Part shown: one piece after another, positions 23,827 through 32,361 of the stretch
Position numbering within the stretch: the first letter of the stretch is position 1
Layout of the letters: the number at the start of each line of letters is the position of its first letter
Source of the DNA: Arthrobacter sp. NicSoilC5
GTDB taxonomy: Bacteria; Actinomycetota; Actinomycetes; Actinomycetales; Micrococcaceae
Length of the DNA stretch: 64,000 bases
Assembly: GCF_019977395.1 (NCBI RefSeq)
Contig: NZ_AP024660.1
Location: 3,782,001 to 3,846,000 of the forward strand
Reading direction: 5' to 3'
Notes under the pieces: generated by a model
What the model was told of the DNA's origin: nothing
Seen by the model: only the letters and a program-made list of their open reading frames with translations
Database searches by the model: none
Made by a program: the position numbers and the translations under genes

Positions 23827-23900
23827 GCCTCCTTAGCTCAGTTGGCCAGAGCACCGCTCTTGTAAAGCGGGGGTCGTCGGTTCGAATCCGACAGGGGGCT
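23827..23900 (+). tRNA. tRNA-Thr (anticodon TGT)
   Basis: The 74-nt sequence folds as a complete cloverleaf. GCCTCCT (23827-23833) pairs with AGGGGGC (23893-23899) with one G-U. The D-arm has TAGCTCAGTTGGCCAGA, the anticodon stem CCGCT/AGCGG carries TGT at 23861-23863, and the T-loop is TTCGAAT. The discriminator base is T23900 and CCA is not encoded. It reads ACA codons. Confidence 0.96.
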
Positions 23901-23972
23901 CATACACCAGCTCCGGGTCTAAGCTGGATCCATCCGAATAATCAGCCTGCTGACTAAAGGAGGATGGGTGCC

Positions 23973-24398
23973 ATGCCCAAGACCGGCAAGAACGACCATG
24001 CCCGCAAGGACGAGCTTCCCTCGACTCTGCAGCGTTCGGACCAGAAGGCCCAGGACACGTTCGCGAAAACCTACGATTCCGCCCTCGAGTCCTACGACCA
24101 GGACGAAGAGCGCGCTGCCCGTGCAGCCTACGCCTCCCTGAAGCACAGCTATGAGAAGGTGGGCGACCACTGGGAGCCCAAGGAAAAGCGCGGCCCCTCT
24201 GACAAGCGCGCGGAGCAGGGCATCCGTTCGTCCGAACCCACCGCCGGCGGCGTCGATGCCAATGCGTCCAAGGAGCACCTCTACAAGCTCGCCAGGGAAT
24301 TGGATGTCAAGGGCCGCTCGAAGATGGACAAGGACCAGCTGGTCCACGCTCTCCAGAAGGCCAACGACGCCGCTACCCGCAAAGCCCGCAGCAAATAG
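23973..24398 (+). CDS. ChaB family protein
   Basis: The 141-residue protein is small, highly charged and cytoplasmic. Residues about 10-65 match ChaB (ELPSTLQRSDQKAQDTFAKT and AYASLKHSYEK). The C-terminal 40 residues (KEHLYKLARELDVKGRSKMD) look like the Rho N-terminal/SAP-type helix pair often found at the end of such proteins, suggesting nucleic-acid binding. ChaB was first linked to the ChaA cation antiporter, but no transporter is nearby and its role is unclear. ATG 23973 is chosen because AAAGGAGG ends 9 nt before it; the ATG at 23964 abuts that site. Confidence 0.85.
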   Translation: MPKTGKNDHARKDELPSTLQRSDQKAQDTFAKTYDSALESYDQDEERAARAAYASLKHSYEKVGDHWEPKEKRGPSDKRAEQGIRSSEPTAGGVDANASKEHLYKLARELDVKGRSKMDKDQLVHALQKANDAATRKARSK

Positions 24399-24483
24399 CC
24401 TGTGCTCTTGCCGTCCCGCCGTCCCAAGGTGTCGAATCAGAGGACACGTCCGGTCCGGTCGGCAATGATGCCAGGAGGTTCCA

Positions 24484-26655
24484 ATGTCGGTGAAGAGCAC
24501 CAGGGAGTCAGCGCGGGCAGCGGGCGGCAGGAACGGGCCTGATTCGAAGCGGGCAGACCAGGCCACCGGCATCGCGGCGCAGGACCCGGCCCGGATCCGG
24601 AACGTGGCACTGGTAGGGCACTCCGGCGCCGGGAAGACCATGCTGCTCGAGGCCCTGCTGGCAGCCAACGGCGTGATCACCCGCAAGGGCTCCATCGCGG
24701 ACGGGTCCACGGTCAGCGACTCGGACCCGGCAGCGGTCCACCAGCAACGCTCGGTCACGCTGTCCCTGGTGCCGCTGATGGTCGACGACGTCAAAGTGAA
24801 CCTCCTGGACACCCCCGGCTACCCCGACTTCATCGGGGAGCTGAGGGCGGGGCTCAGGGCCTCGGATGCCGCCCTTTTTGTGGTCTCCGCTGTGGACGGC
24901 ATCGACGCGACCACCACCGCGCTCTGGGGCGAGTGCGCGCACATGGGCCTGCCACGCGCCGTCGTCATCACCAGGGTGGACCACCCGCGGGCGGATTACG
25001 ACGGCGCCCTGGCCGCCTGCCAGAAAGCGTTCGGCGACGGCGTGCTCCCGCTGTACGTCCCGGTGCCGGCCGAAAGCGGGGCAGCCGGTCTCCTCGGCCT
25101 GCTGTCCCAGGAGGTTACTGACTACTCCTCCGGAGATCCCGCACCGGAAATCCGTCCAGCCGCCCCGGAGGAACTTGCAGCCGCCGGCGCCGCGCGGGGC
25201 GCCCTGATCGAGGGCATCATCGCCGAGAGCGAAGACGAAACGCTGATGGACCGCTACCTGGAAGGGGAGGACATCGATACAGGGGTGCTGGCGGACGACC
25301 TGGAAACCGCCGTCGCCCGGGGCTCGTTCTTTCCCGTCCTGCCAACGTCCGCCGTCACAGGACTCGGCACGGCGGAACTGCTCGATGTCCTGGTGCGCGC
25401 CTTCCCGGCACCATTGGAAGGCAAACTGCCGGACACGACCGACCTTGCAGGGGAACCGGGTGGAAGACTGTCCTGCGATCCCGATGGGCCGCTCGCCGCT
25501 GAAGTAGTGCGGACCTCCAACGATCCCTTCCTGGGCCGCATCTGCCTGGTGCGCGTCTTCTCCGGGACGCTGCGGGAAGACACGCCTGTCCACGTGGGCG
25601 GACACGGCCTCGCTGACCGCGGGCACCAGGACCACGACACCGATGAACGCGTCACCCACATTTACTCCCCGCTGGGTGCCAGCCTGCGGCCTGTTCCCTT
25701 CTCCGTGGCAGGTGACATGTGCGCCCTGGCGAAGCTGGGCAGCGCTGAAACCGGGGACACCATTTCCGCCCGGGAAAGCCCGCTGCTGCTGGCCACGTGG
25801 GAGATGCCCGAACCGCTGCTGCCGGTTGCCGTGGAAGCGGATTCCCGCAGCGACGAGGATGCGCTGGCCCGCAGCCTTGGCCGGATCGCGGCCGGGGATC
25901 CCACCCTGCGGGTGGAGCGGAACGCTGAAACGCACCAGCTGGTGCTGTGGTGCATGGGTGAGGCACACGCCGAGGTGGTCCTGGACCGGCTGCGGGAACA
26001 GGGCGTCAAGCTGCACACCGTGGACGTGGTGACACCGCTGCGGGAGACCTTCGCTGCCCCCGCCACCGGCCATGGACGCCACGTCAAGCAGTCCGGCGGC
26101 CACGGCCAGTACGCCGTGTGCGACATCCAGGTTGAACCGCTGGACCGCGGCGGCGGGTTCGAATTCGTGGACAAGACAGTGGGCGGGGTCATCCCGGGAA
26201 CGTTCATCCCGTCCATCGAAAAAGGAGTCCGGGCCCAAATGGACAGGGGAGTGTCTGCGGGTTTTCCCGTGGTGGACCTGCGGGTGACCCTGACCGGCGG
26301 GAAAGCCCACAGCGTCGATTCCTCCGACGCGGCATTCCAGGCGGCGGGGGCCCTGGCCCTCCGCGAGGCGGCGGCCGCCGGAAAAATCCAGCTCCTGGAA
26401 CCGGTGTCCTCCGTGTCCATCACCGTTGCCGACGAACATGTGGGCACCGTGATGAGCGATTTGTCCGGCCGGCGCGGACGCCTCACCGGCACCACCTCCT
26501 CCGGCGAAGGGCTGACGGAGATCAGCGCCGAAGTCCCGGACCAGGAACTCCTCCGGTACGCAGTGGAACTGCGGGCCCTGACGGCAGGTACGGGCCGGTT
26601 CCGCCGGCAGTACCTGCGGCACGACCCCGTTCCCCCCAACTTCAGCCCGTCCTGA
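24484..26655 (+). CDS. Elongation factor G-like GTPase (EF-G2 type)
   Basis: The 723-residue protein has the EF-G domain order: G domain, beta barrel, and domains III-V. The P-loop is GHSGAGKT (45-52) and G3 is DTPGYPDF. The usual G4 NKxD is replaced by TRVD in VITRVDHP, so guanine recognition may differ from true EF-G. Domain IV is present (HGRHVKQSGGHGQYAVCDI, FEFVDKTVGG). The EF-G2 (FusA2) class is widespread in actinobacteria and its cellular job is unsettled; it lacks the ribosomal-protein neighbours of fusA. AGGAGG precedes ATG 24484. An MFS gene follows after 39 nt and may be cotranscribed. Confidence 0.9.
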   Translation: MSVKSTRESARAAGGRNGPDSKRADQATGIAAQDPARIRNVALVGHSGAGKTMLLEALLAANGVITRKGSIADGSTVSDSDPAAVHQQRSVTLSLVPLMVDDVKVNLLDTPGYPDFIGELRAGLRASDAALFVVSAVDGIDATTTALWGECAHMGLPRAVVITRVDHPRADYDGALAACQKAFGDGVLPLYVPVPAESGAAGLLGLLSQEVTDYSSGDPAPEIRPAAPEELAAAGAARGALIEGIIAESEDETLMDRYLEGEDIDTGVLADDLETAVARGSFFPVLPTSAVTGLGTAELLDVLVRAFPAPLEGKLPDTTDLAGEPGGRLSCDPDGPLAAEVVRTSNDPFLGRICLVRVFSGTLREDTPVHVGGHGLADRGHQDHDTDERVTHIYSPLGASLRPVPFSVAGDMCALAKLGSAETGDTISARESPLLLATWEMPEPLLPVAVEADSRSDEDALARSLGRIAAGDPTLRVERNAETHQLVLWCMGEAHAEVVLDRLREQGVKLHTVDVVTPLRETFAAPATGHGRHVKQSGGHGQYAVCDIQVEPLDRGGGFEFVDKTVGGVIPGTFIPSIEKGVRAQMDRGVSAGFPVVDLRVTLTGGKAHSVDSSDAAFQAAGALALREAAAAGKIQLLEPVSSVSITVADEHVGTVMSDLSGRRGRLTGTTSSGEGLTEISAEVPDQELLRYAVELRALTAGTGRFRRQYLRHDPVPPNFSPS

Positions 26656-26694
26656 TCCGCCCGGCCAGGAACAGCCCGAAGGGAACGGCCGCCG

Positions 26695-27945
26695 GTGAAC
26701 GCCGCAGCACGAAAGATCCAGAACGTCTACCTGACGCTGACGCTGGGAAACACCCTTGCGGCGTCGTTCATCTGGGGCATCAACACGCTCTTCCTGCTCG
26801 ATGCCGGGCTCACCAACCTGGAAGCCTTCGCGGCCAACGCCTTCTTCACGGCAGGCATGGTGCTCTTCGAGGTGCCCACCGGGGTGGTGGCCGACAGCTG
26901 GGGGCGCCGCACGTCCTTCCTGCTGGGCACTGTGACCCTGGCCGGGTCCACCTACCTGTACTACCTGCTGTGGCAGTTGTCGGCTCCGTTCTGGTGGTGG
27001 GCAGCAGTGTCTGCACTGCTGGGCCTTGGCTTCACCTTCTTCTCGGGGGCCGTGGAGGCCTGGCTGGTGGACGCCCTCCACTTTTCCGGCTACGACGGTG
27101 GCCTCGAAGTCGTCCTGGGCCGGGGCCAGATGGTTTCCGGCATCGCCATGCTGGCCGGGTCAGTTGCGGGCGGGGTCATTGCCCAGGCCACCAACCTGGG
27201 CGTGCCGTTCCTGCTGCGCGTCGCGGTGCTGGTGGCCATGTTCGCTGTTGCCTTCCTGCTCATGCACGACGTCGGCTTCACCCCCGAGCGGTCGGCGCAC
27301 CCCCTGCAGGCCACCCGCGCAGTCCTGCAGGCCTCGGTGGACGGCGGACTGAAGAACCCCCCGGTGCGGTTCATGATGCTGGCCGCCCCGTTCACGGAGG
27401 GCGTGGGATTCTACGTTTTCTACGCCCTCCAGCCCTACCTTCTGCAGCTCTTCGGCGATCCGAGGGCCTACGCCATCGCAGGCCTGGCAGCAGCCATCGT
27501 TGCCGGCGCGGACATCGTGGGCGGCTGGCTTGCCCCGCTGGTCCGGAAGCTGGTCCGCCGGCGCACCACGGTACTGATCGCCTCCACCATCACCAGCTCC
27601 GTGGTCCTGGTGGTGCTCCTGGCCACCCACATCTTCTGGCTGGCCCTGGTGCTCCTGGCGCTCTGGGCGGTGGTTGCCTCCGCCGGCACCCCCGTGCGCC
27701 AGGCGTACCTCAACGACATGATCGCCTCGAAGCAGCGGGCCACCGTCCTGAGCTTCGCCTCGCTCATGGGGTCCAGCGGGGGAGTGGTGGTGCAGCCGCT
27801 GCTCGGCAGGACCGCGGACCTCTACGGCTACCCGGCGTCACTGGCCCTGGGCGGCGCGGTGCAGCTGCTGGCGGCCCCCTTCATCGTGCTGAGCCGCCGC
27901 CGGCGCTCGCCGGCAGATGCGGCAACCGGCGTGGCCGCGCCCTGA
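26695..27945 (+). CDS. MFS transporter
   Basis: The 416-residue protein is almost wholly hydrophobic with about 12 predicted membrane helices and an MFS signature between helices 2 and 3 (VVADSWGRRTSFLLG). It is most like small-molecule or drug exporters of the family, but no substrate can be assigned. The GTG at 26695 follows GAAGGGA. It lies 39 nt after the EF-G-like gene without a terminator, so the two are probably cotranscribed. Confidence 0.88.
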   Translation: MNAAARKIQNVYLTLTLGNTLAASFIWGINTLFLLDAGLTNLEAFAANAFFTAGMVLFEVPTGVVADSWGRRTSFLLGTVTLAGSTYLYYLLWQLSAPFWWWAAVSALLGLGFTFFSGAVEAWLVDALHFSGYDGGLEVVLGRGQMVSGIAMLAGSVAGGVIAQATNLGVPFLLRVAVLVAMFAVAFLLMHDVGFTPERSAHPLQATRAVLQASVDGGLKNPPVRFMMLAAPFTEGVGFYVFYALQPYLLQLFGDPRAYAIAGLAAAIVAGADIVGGWLAPLVRKLVRRRTTVLIASTITSSVVLVVLLATHIFWLALVLLALWAVVASAGTPVRQAYLNDMIASKQRATVLSFASLMGSSGGVVVQPLLGRTADLYGYPASLALGGAVQLLAAPFIVLSRRRRSPADAATGVAAP

Positions 27946-27981
27946 GCAGTTGCCCGGAACCGCCACGGGCGCACGCAGGAA

Positions 27982-28021
27982 GGCCCCCGCTGCCAGGACT
28001 CGGTCCGGGGCGGCGGGGGCC
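27982..28021. terminator. Bidirectional hairpin between convergent genes
   Basis: A 13-bp stem with one G-T pair (27982-27994 with 28009-28021) lies between the MFS stop (27945) and the mmsB stop (28046). It can serve both strands. Confidence 0.6.
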
Positions 28022-28045
28022 AACAGGTGCACGGGGGGGTGTTTC

Positions 28046-29326
28046 CTACTTGATGCCTGCCTCCACCGTTTCGCTGGCGGCAGGCGCCGGCTTCTCTGCT
28101 GCCGGCGGAGGGCTGGTCTTGAGCTTGAAGCGCTTGCCAATGTTGCCGCCGCCACCGCTGCGGTTCTTGTTGAAGATGTCGAAGCCGACGGCGATAAGGA
28201 GCACCAGGCCCTTGATGAGCTGCTGGTAGTCGGTGCCCAGGCCCAGGATGGACATGCCGTTGTTGAGGACACCCATGATGAGGCCACCGATCATGGCTCC
28301 GGCCACTGTTCCGATGCCGCCGGTGACGGCGGCGCCGCCAATGAACGCCGCGGCGATGGAGTCGAGTTCGAAGCCGGTTCCGCCGGCCGGCTGTGCCGAG
28401 TTGAGGCGGGCAGTGAAGACCAGGCCGGCCAGTGCGGCCAGGACGCCCATGTTCACGAAGAGGCGGAAGGTAACGGCCTTGGTCTTGATGCCTGACAGCT
28501 CAGCTGCGTGGAGGTTGCCGCCGATGGCGTACGTGTGGCGCCCGAAGACGCTGTTGTTCATCAGGGCGGTGTAGGCGATTACCAGTGCGGCCAGCACCAC
28601 CAGGACGATCGGCGTGCCCCGGTAGGACGCCAGCAGGAAGGTGATGACGAGCATGAGCAGGGCCGTGAAGGCGGTCTTGATGACGAACCAGACCAGGGGT
28701 TCGCTTTCGAGATCGAACTTCCGGCGGATCCTGCGCTCCTTGAGCGCCTGGATCAGCAGGGCAACCGTGGCGCCAACGCCCAGGATGACGGTGAGCCATT
28801 CCAGCACGGAGGTGCCGCCGGAGATGTCCGGGAGGAATCCTCCGCCCAGGGCCCGCAGCTCGGCGGGGAAGGGGGTGATCTGCTGGTTCTTCAGGGTGAT
28901 GAGGGTCAGCCCCCGGAAGATCAGCATGCCCGCCAGCGTGACGATGAAGGCCGGGATCCCCACGTAGGCGATCCAGTAGCCCTGCCAGGCACCTACGAGG
29001 GCGCCGACCAGCAGGCAGGCTGGGATGGCGGCCCACCACGGCCAGCCCCAGTGCACGATCATGACACCGGCCACGGCGCCGATGAACCCGGCCACCGACC
29101 CGACGGAAAGGTCGATGTGCCCGGCGATGATCACCATCACCATGCCGATGGCCAGGATGAGGATGTAGCTGTTCTGGACCACCAGGTTGGTGACGTTCTG
29201 CGGTTCCAGCAGGATCCCGCCCGTCAGTCCCTGGAACAGCAGGACGATCAGGATCAGGGCAACGAAGATGCCGACCTGGCGGAGGCGGCTGGTGAGGAAT
29301 CCGAGCGATTCTCGTAGGGCGGACAT
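28046..29326 (-). CDS. mmsB: Monosaccharide ABC importer permease (MmsB/GguB/XylH type)
   Basis: This is the single permease of a CUT2-class importer, forming a homodimer in the membrane. The 426-residue protein has about ten membrane helices and BPD_transp_2 landmarks (IIAGHIDLSVGSVAGFIGAV near the N-terminus, AIGGNLHAAELSGIKT before the late helices, and the C-terminal GGAAVTGGIGTVAGAMIGG). Its start is 5 nt from the stop of the ATPase gene. Its position next to the araBDA unit suggests L-arabinose (or xylose/galactose) as substrate. Confidence 0.93.
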   Translation of the reverse strand: MSALRESLGFLTSRLRQVGIFVALILIVLLFQGLTGGILLEPQNVTNLVVQNSYILILAIGMVMVIIAGHIDLSVGSVAGFIGAVAGVMIVHWGWPWWAAIPACLLVGALVGAWQGYWIAYVGIPAFIVTLAGMLIFRGLTLITLKNQQITPFPAELRALGGGFLPDISGGTSVLEWLTVILGVGATVALLIQALKERRIRRKFDLESEPLVWFVIKTAFTALLMLVITFLLASYRGTPIVLVVLAALVIAYTALMNNSVFGRHTYAIGGNLHAAELSGIKTKAVTFRLFVNMGVLAALAGLVFTARLNSAQPAGGTGFELDSIAAAFIGGAAVTGGIGTVAGAMIGGLIMGVLNNGMSILGLGTDYQQLIKGLVLLIAVGFDIFNKNRSGGGGNIGKRFKLKTSPPPAAEKPAPAASETVEAGIK

Positions 29327-29330
29327 TTCG

Positions 29331-30860
29331 CTATTCCTTCTCTTTGGTCATGTAGTGCATCAGGGTCTCCTGGGTGGCCTCGGCGATGGGCACCTCACCG
29401 GTGATGTGCCCGGCAGCGAGGGTGTAAATGCGGTCGCAGATGCCCAGGAGCTCGGGGAGCTCCGAGGAAATCACAATGACGGCTTTTCCTTCGGCCGCGA
29501 GTTTGGCGATGATCGTGTAGATCTCGTACTTTGCCCCGACATCGATTCCGCGGGTGGGTTCATCGAGGATGAGCACGTCGGGGTCGGAGAACATCCATTT
29601 GCTCAGCACCACCTTCTGCTGGTTTCCGCCGGACAGCTTCCCGGTGATGGCGGCCACCGACGGGGCTTTGATGTTCATGCTCGTGCGGTAGCCGTTGGCC
29701 ACCACGGTTTCCTGGTTCTTGTCCACGAAGCCGCGCTTGGCGAGCTTGCGCAGGGCTGCCAGGGAAATGTTCCGCTTGATGTCCTCGATGAGGTTCAGCC
29801 CGTAGTGCTTCCGGTCCTCGGTGGCGTAGGCGATGCCGTGCCTGATGGCGTCGGACACCGTTGCGGTGTTGATTTCCTCGCCGTACTTGTAGACCTTGCC
29901 GGAGGTGGCGGTGCCGTAGGTGCGGCCGAAGACGCTCATGGCAAGTTCGGTGCGGCCGGCACCCATGAGGCCCGCAAGGCCCACTACCTCGCCCTTCCTG
30001 ACGTGGAGGTTGGCGTTGTTGACCACCATACGGCTGTGGTCCTGGGGGTGGCGCACGGACCAGTCCTCGATCCGCAGCACTTCCTCGCCGATTCGCGGCT
30101 CGCGGTCCGGGTACAGGCTCTCCAGGTCCCGGCCCACCATGCCGCGGATGATCCGCTCCTGGGTGATCTGGCCTTCGTCGAGCCGCAGGGTCTCGATGGT
30201 CCTGCCGTCCCGGATGATGGTGACGGCGTCCGCCACCTTACGGATCTCATTGAGTTTGTGGCTGATGATGATGCTGGTGACGCCCTGGCCCTTCAGGTGG
30301 AGGATCAGGTCCAGCAGGTGGCCGGAATCCTCGTCATTGAGGGCGGCCGTGGGCTCGTCCAGGATCAGCAGCTTCACTTCCTTGGACAATGCCTTGGCGA
30401 TTTCCACCAGCTGCTGCTTACCGACACTGATGTGCTGCACGGGGGTGACAGGATTCTCGTCCAGGCCAACGCGGGCCAGCAGCTTGGCTGCCTCGAGGTT
30501 GGTCTTGCGCCAGTCCACCCATCCATTGGTGGCCTGTTCATTGCCCAGGTAGATGTTCTCGGCGATGGAGAGGAACGGGCTCAGGGCCAGTTCCTGGTGG
30601 ATGATGACAATCCCGCGCTTTTCGCTGTCCGAGATGCTGGAGAAGTTGCAGGGTTCGTTCTCGAACAGGATCTCCCCGTCGAAGGTGTTGTGTGCATAGA
30701 CGCCGGACAACACTTTCATGAGCGTTGATTTGCCGGCCCCGTTTTCACCGCAGATGGCGTGGACCTCGCCACGGTTCACATCCAGGGTGACGTCCTGCAG
30801 CGCTTTCACGCCCGGGAACGTCTTGGTGATTCCTCGCATTTGAAGAATGGGTGTGTTCAT
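29331..30860 (-). CDS. mmsA: Monosaccharide ABC importer ATPase (MmsA/GguA type)
   Basis: The 509-residue protein contains two ABC domains in tandem, as in RbsA, XylG and GguA. The first has Walker [10 protein letters not shown], Walker [12 protein letters not shown] and signature [14 protein letters not shown]. The second has the degenerate Walker [11 protein letters not shown] usual for this class, signature [14 protein letters not shown] and [13 protein letters not shown]. The ATG at 30860 begins [20 protein letters not shown], the family start; longer frames lack support. It lies between the binding protein and the permease. Confidence 0.94.
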   Translation of the reverse strand: MNTPILQMRGITKTFPGVKALQDVTLDVNRGEVHAICGENGAGKSTLMKVLSGVYAHNTFDGEILFENEPCNFSSISDSEKRGIVIIHQELALSPFLSIAENIYLGNEQATNGWVDWRKTNLEAAKLLARVGLDENPVTPVQHISVGKQQLVEIAKALSKEVKLLILDEPTAALNDEDSGHLLDLILHLKGQGVTSIIISHKLNEIRKVADAVTIIRDGRTIETLRLDEGQITQERIIRGMVGRDLESLYPDREPRIGEEVLRIEDWSVRHPQDHSRMVVNNANLHVRKGEVVGLAGLMGAGRTELAMSVFGRTYGTATSGKVYKYGEEINTATVSDAIRHGIAYATEDRKHYGLNLIEDIKRNISLAALRKLAKRGFVDKNQETVVANGYRTSMNIKAPSVAAITGKLSGGNQQKVVLSKWMFSDPDVLILDEPTRGIDVGAKYEIYTIIAKLAAEGKAVIVISSELPELLGICDRIYTLAAGHITGEVPIAEATQETLMHYMTKEKE

Positions 30861-30921
30861 CGTCAATTCCCACTGACTGGTCGAAGCTGGGCCTTCCTGC
30901 TGCTGCAGGAGGCTGCGGGCG

Positions 30922-30957
30922 GGGCTGTGGCCGGATGGAGGTCCGGCCACAGCCCCC
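30922..30957 (-). terminator. Hairpin between chvE and mmsA
   Basis: A perfect 15-bp stem (30922-30936 with 30943-30957) with a 6-nt loop begins 9 nt after the binding-protein stop. It lies inside the operon and has no U tract. It may stabilise the chvE message or partly terminate transcription, giving more binding protein than membrane subunits. Confidence 0.6.
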
Positions 30958-30966
30958 GGACGCTGA

Positions 30967-32094
30967 CTACTTGACGTCGGAGTCCTTGTAGTAACCCGAG
31001 TCGATCAGTTCCTTCTTGTAGTTGTCCTTGGTGATGATCACGGACTTCAGCAGGAAGGCCGGGACAACCTTGACCTTGTTGTTGTAGGTCTTGGTGTCAT
31101 TGGTTTCCGGTTCCTGGCCCTTGAGGACAGCATCAACCATCTTGACGGCCTGCGCGCCGAGCTGGCGGGTGTCCTTGAAGATGGTGGAGTACTGCTCGCC
31201 GGCGACGATGGACTTCACGGAACCCTTTTCGGCGTCCTGGCCGGTTACTACGGGCAGGCTTCCCTTGGCGTAGCCGCCGGTGCTGGTGAGGGCCGAGATG
31301 ATGCCGATTGACAGGCCGTCATACGGGGACAGGACGCCGTTCAGCTTGGTGCCGGAGCTGTACGCGGAGGTGATGATGTCCTCCATGCGCTTCTGGGCCA
31401 CGGGTGCCTGCCAGCGGAGGATCGCTGCCTGCTCAAATTTGGTCTGTCCGCTGGGGACCTTCAGGGTGCCGGCATCCATGTACGGCTTGAGGGTGTCCAT
31501 GGCGCCGGTCCAGAAGAAGTTGGCGTTGTTGTCGTCGGGGCTGCCCGCGAAAAGCTCGATGTTGAAGGGGCCCTTGCCGTCCACCTTCTTGCCGCTGGCA
31601 TCAACGAGGCCCAGCCCGGTCAGCAGCGAGGTGGCCTGCTGGACACCAACGGTGTAGTTGTCGAACGTGGTGTAGTAGTCGACGTTGGGCGTGCCGTTGA
31701 TGAGGCGGTCGTACGCGATGACCTTGACGTTCTGCTCCTTGGCCTTGGCCAGGACGTCAGTCAGGGTGGTGCCGTCAATGGCGGCGATGATCAGGGCCTT
31801 GGCGCCCTTGGTCAGCATGTTCTCGATCTGCGACACCTGCGTGGGGATATCGTCATTGGCGAACTGCAGGTCCGTCTTGTAGCCGAGGTCCTTCAGGGAC
31901 TTCTCCACGTTGGCGCCGTCAGCGATCCACCGTTCGGATGTCTGCGTGGGCATTGAAATGCCTACCAGTGAATCACTGGGCTTGGCGGCACCGCTGGATT
32001 CGCTGGCCCCGCCGCGGGAGCCGCAACCTGTGGCGCCCACCGTCAGGGCGAGGACAAGGGCCACCGCGCCCATCAGTTTTTTGATTCTCACCAT
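30967..32094 (-). CDS. chvE: Monosaccharide-binding lipoprotein (ChvE type)
   Basis: The 375-residue protein captures a monosaccharide outside the membrane for the MmsAB importer. A signal peptide with lipobox VGATGC (C24) marks it as a lipoprotein. The mature part is a Peripla_BP_4 fold ([17 protein letters not shown], and the ligand-site region [19 protein letters not shown]). ATG 32094 has AAGGAG upstream. It is the first gene of chvE-mmsA-mmsB and is divergent from araB. Two identical, inverted operators between them link the importer to arabinose metabolism, so L-arabinose is the likely substrate. Confidence 0.93.
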   Translation of the reverse strand: MVRIKKLMGAVALVLALTVGATGCGSRGGASESSGAAKPSDSLVGISMPTQTSERWIADGANVEKSLKDLGYKTDLQFANDDIPTQVSQIENMLTKGAKALIIAAIDGTTLTDVLAKAKEQNVKVIAYDRLINGTPNVDYYTTFDNYTVGVQQATSLLTGLGLVDASGKKVDGKGPFNIELFAGSPDDNNANFFWTGAMDTLKPYMDAGTLKVPSGQTKFEQAAILRWQAPVAQKRMEDIITSAYSSGTKLNGVLSPYDGLSIGIISALTSTGGYAKGSLPVVTGQDAEKGSVKSIVAGEQYSTIFKDTRQLGAQAVKMVDAVLKGQEPETNDTKTYNNKVKVVPAFLLKSVIITKDNYKKELIDSGYYKDSDVK

Positions 32095-32188
32095 TTTCTC
32101 CTTCCGCGGCAGCACTGCCGCGAAGTGTTGGTGGACCAGGCAGCACCAGTGCTCCCTGGTCCTGGCCACATTGTTGATGTGTCGGTTC

Positions 32189-32217
32189 AATATAGACCGG
32201 TTTGTGAACGCTAACAA
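32189..32217 (-). promoter_or_regulatory. chvE promoter
   Basis: On the minus strand TTGTTA (32212-32217) and TATATT (32189-32194) are 17 nt apart. A LacI-type operator (32203-32216) covers the -35 and the spacer, the right place for repression. Confidence 0.7.
32203..32216. promoter_or_regulatory. LacI/AraR-type operator 1
   Basis: TGTGAACGCTAACA is a CG-centred imperfect palindrome inside the chvE promoter. Its exact reverse complement recurs at 32269-32282. Confidence 0.75.
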
Positions 32218-32268
32218 GAGTGCCCGGCAGGAATTTCGGAAACTTTTCGGCTTCATTGACTTCTTCTT

Positions 32269-32282
32269 TGTTAGCGTTCACA
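32269..32282. promoter_or_regulatory. LacI/AraR-type operator 2
   Basis: TGTTAGCGTTCACA is the exact reverse complement of operator 1, with centres 66 bp apart. It lies on the araB side, 80 nt before the araB ATG. A TTGACT (32256-32261) just before it may be a -35, but I find no convincing -10 for araB. Confidence 0.75.
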
Positions 32283-32361
32283 CTTGCTGCAGCACGTAGC
32301 TACACCCTGACCCCTACAAACCCGGTAATGAGGCCTAAGCCTCCCGGACGGAGGCAACCCC

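Noticed and set aside
28503..29317. Plus-strand frames opposite the importer genes
   Set aside because: They are rich in Gln, Gly, Asp and His, typical of antisense of membrane-protein genes. The minus-strand permease and ATPase have clear motifs.
32256..32302. araB promoter from TTGACT with a -10 at CACACT or TAGCTA
   Set aside because: Neither -10 has both a good sequence and a proper spacing, so no araB promoter is annotated.
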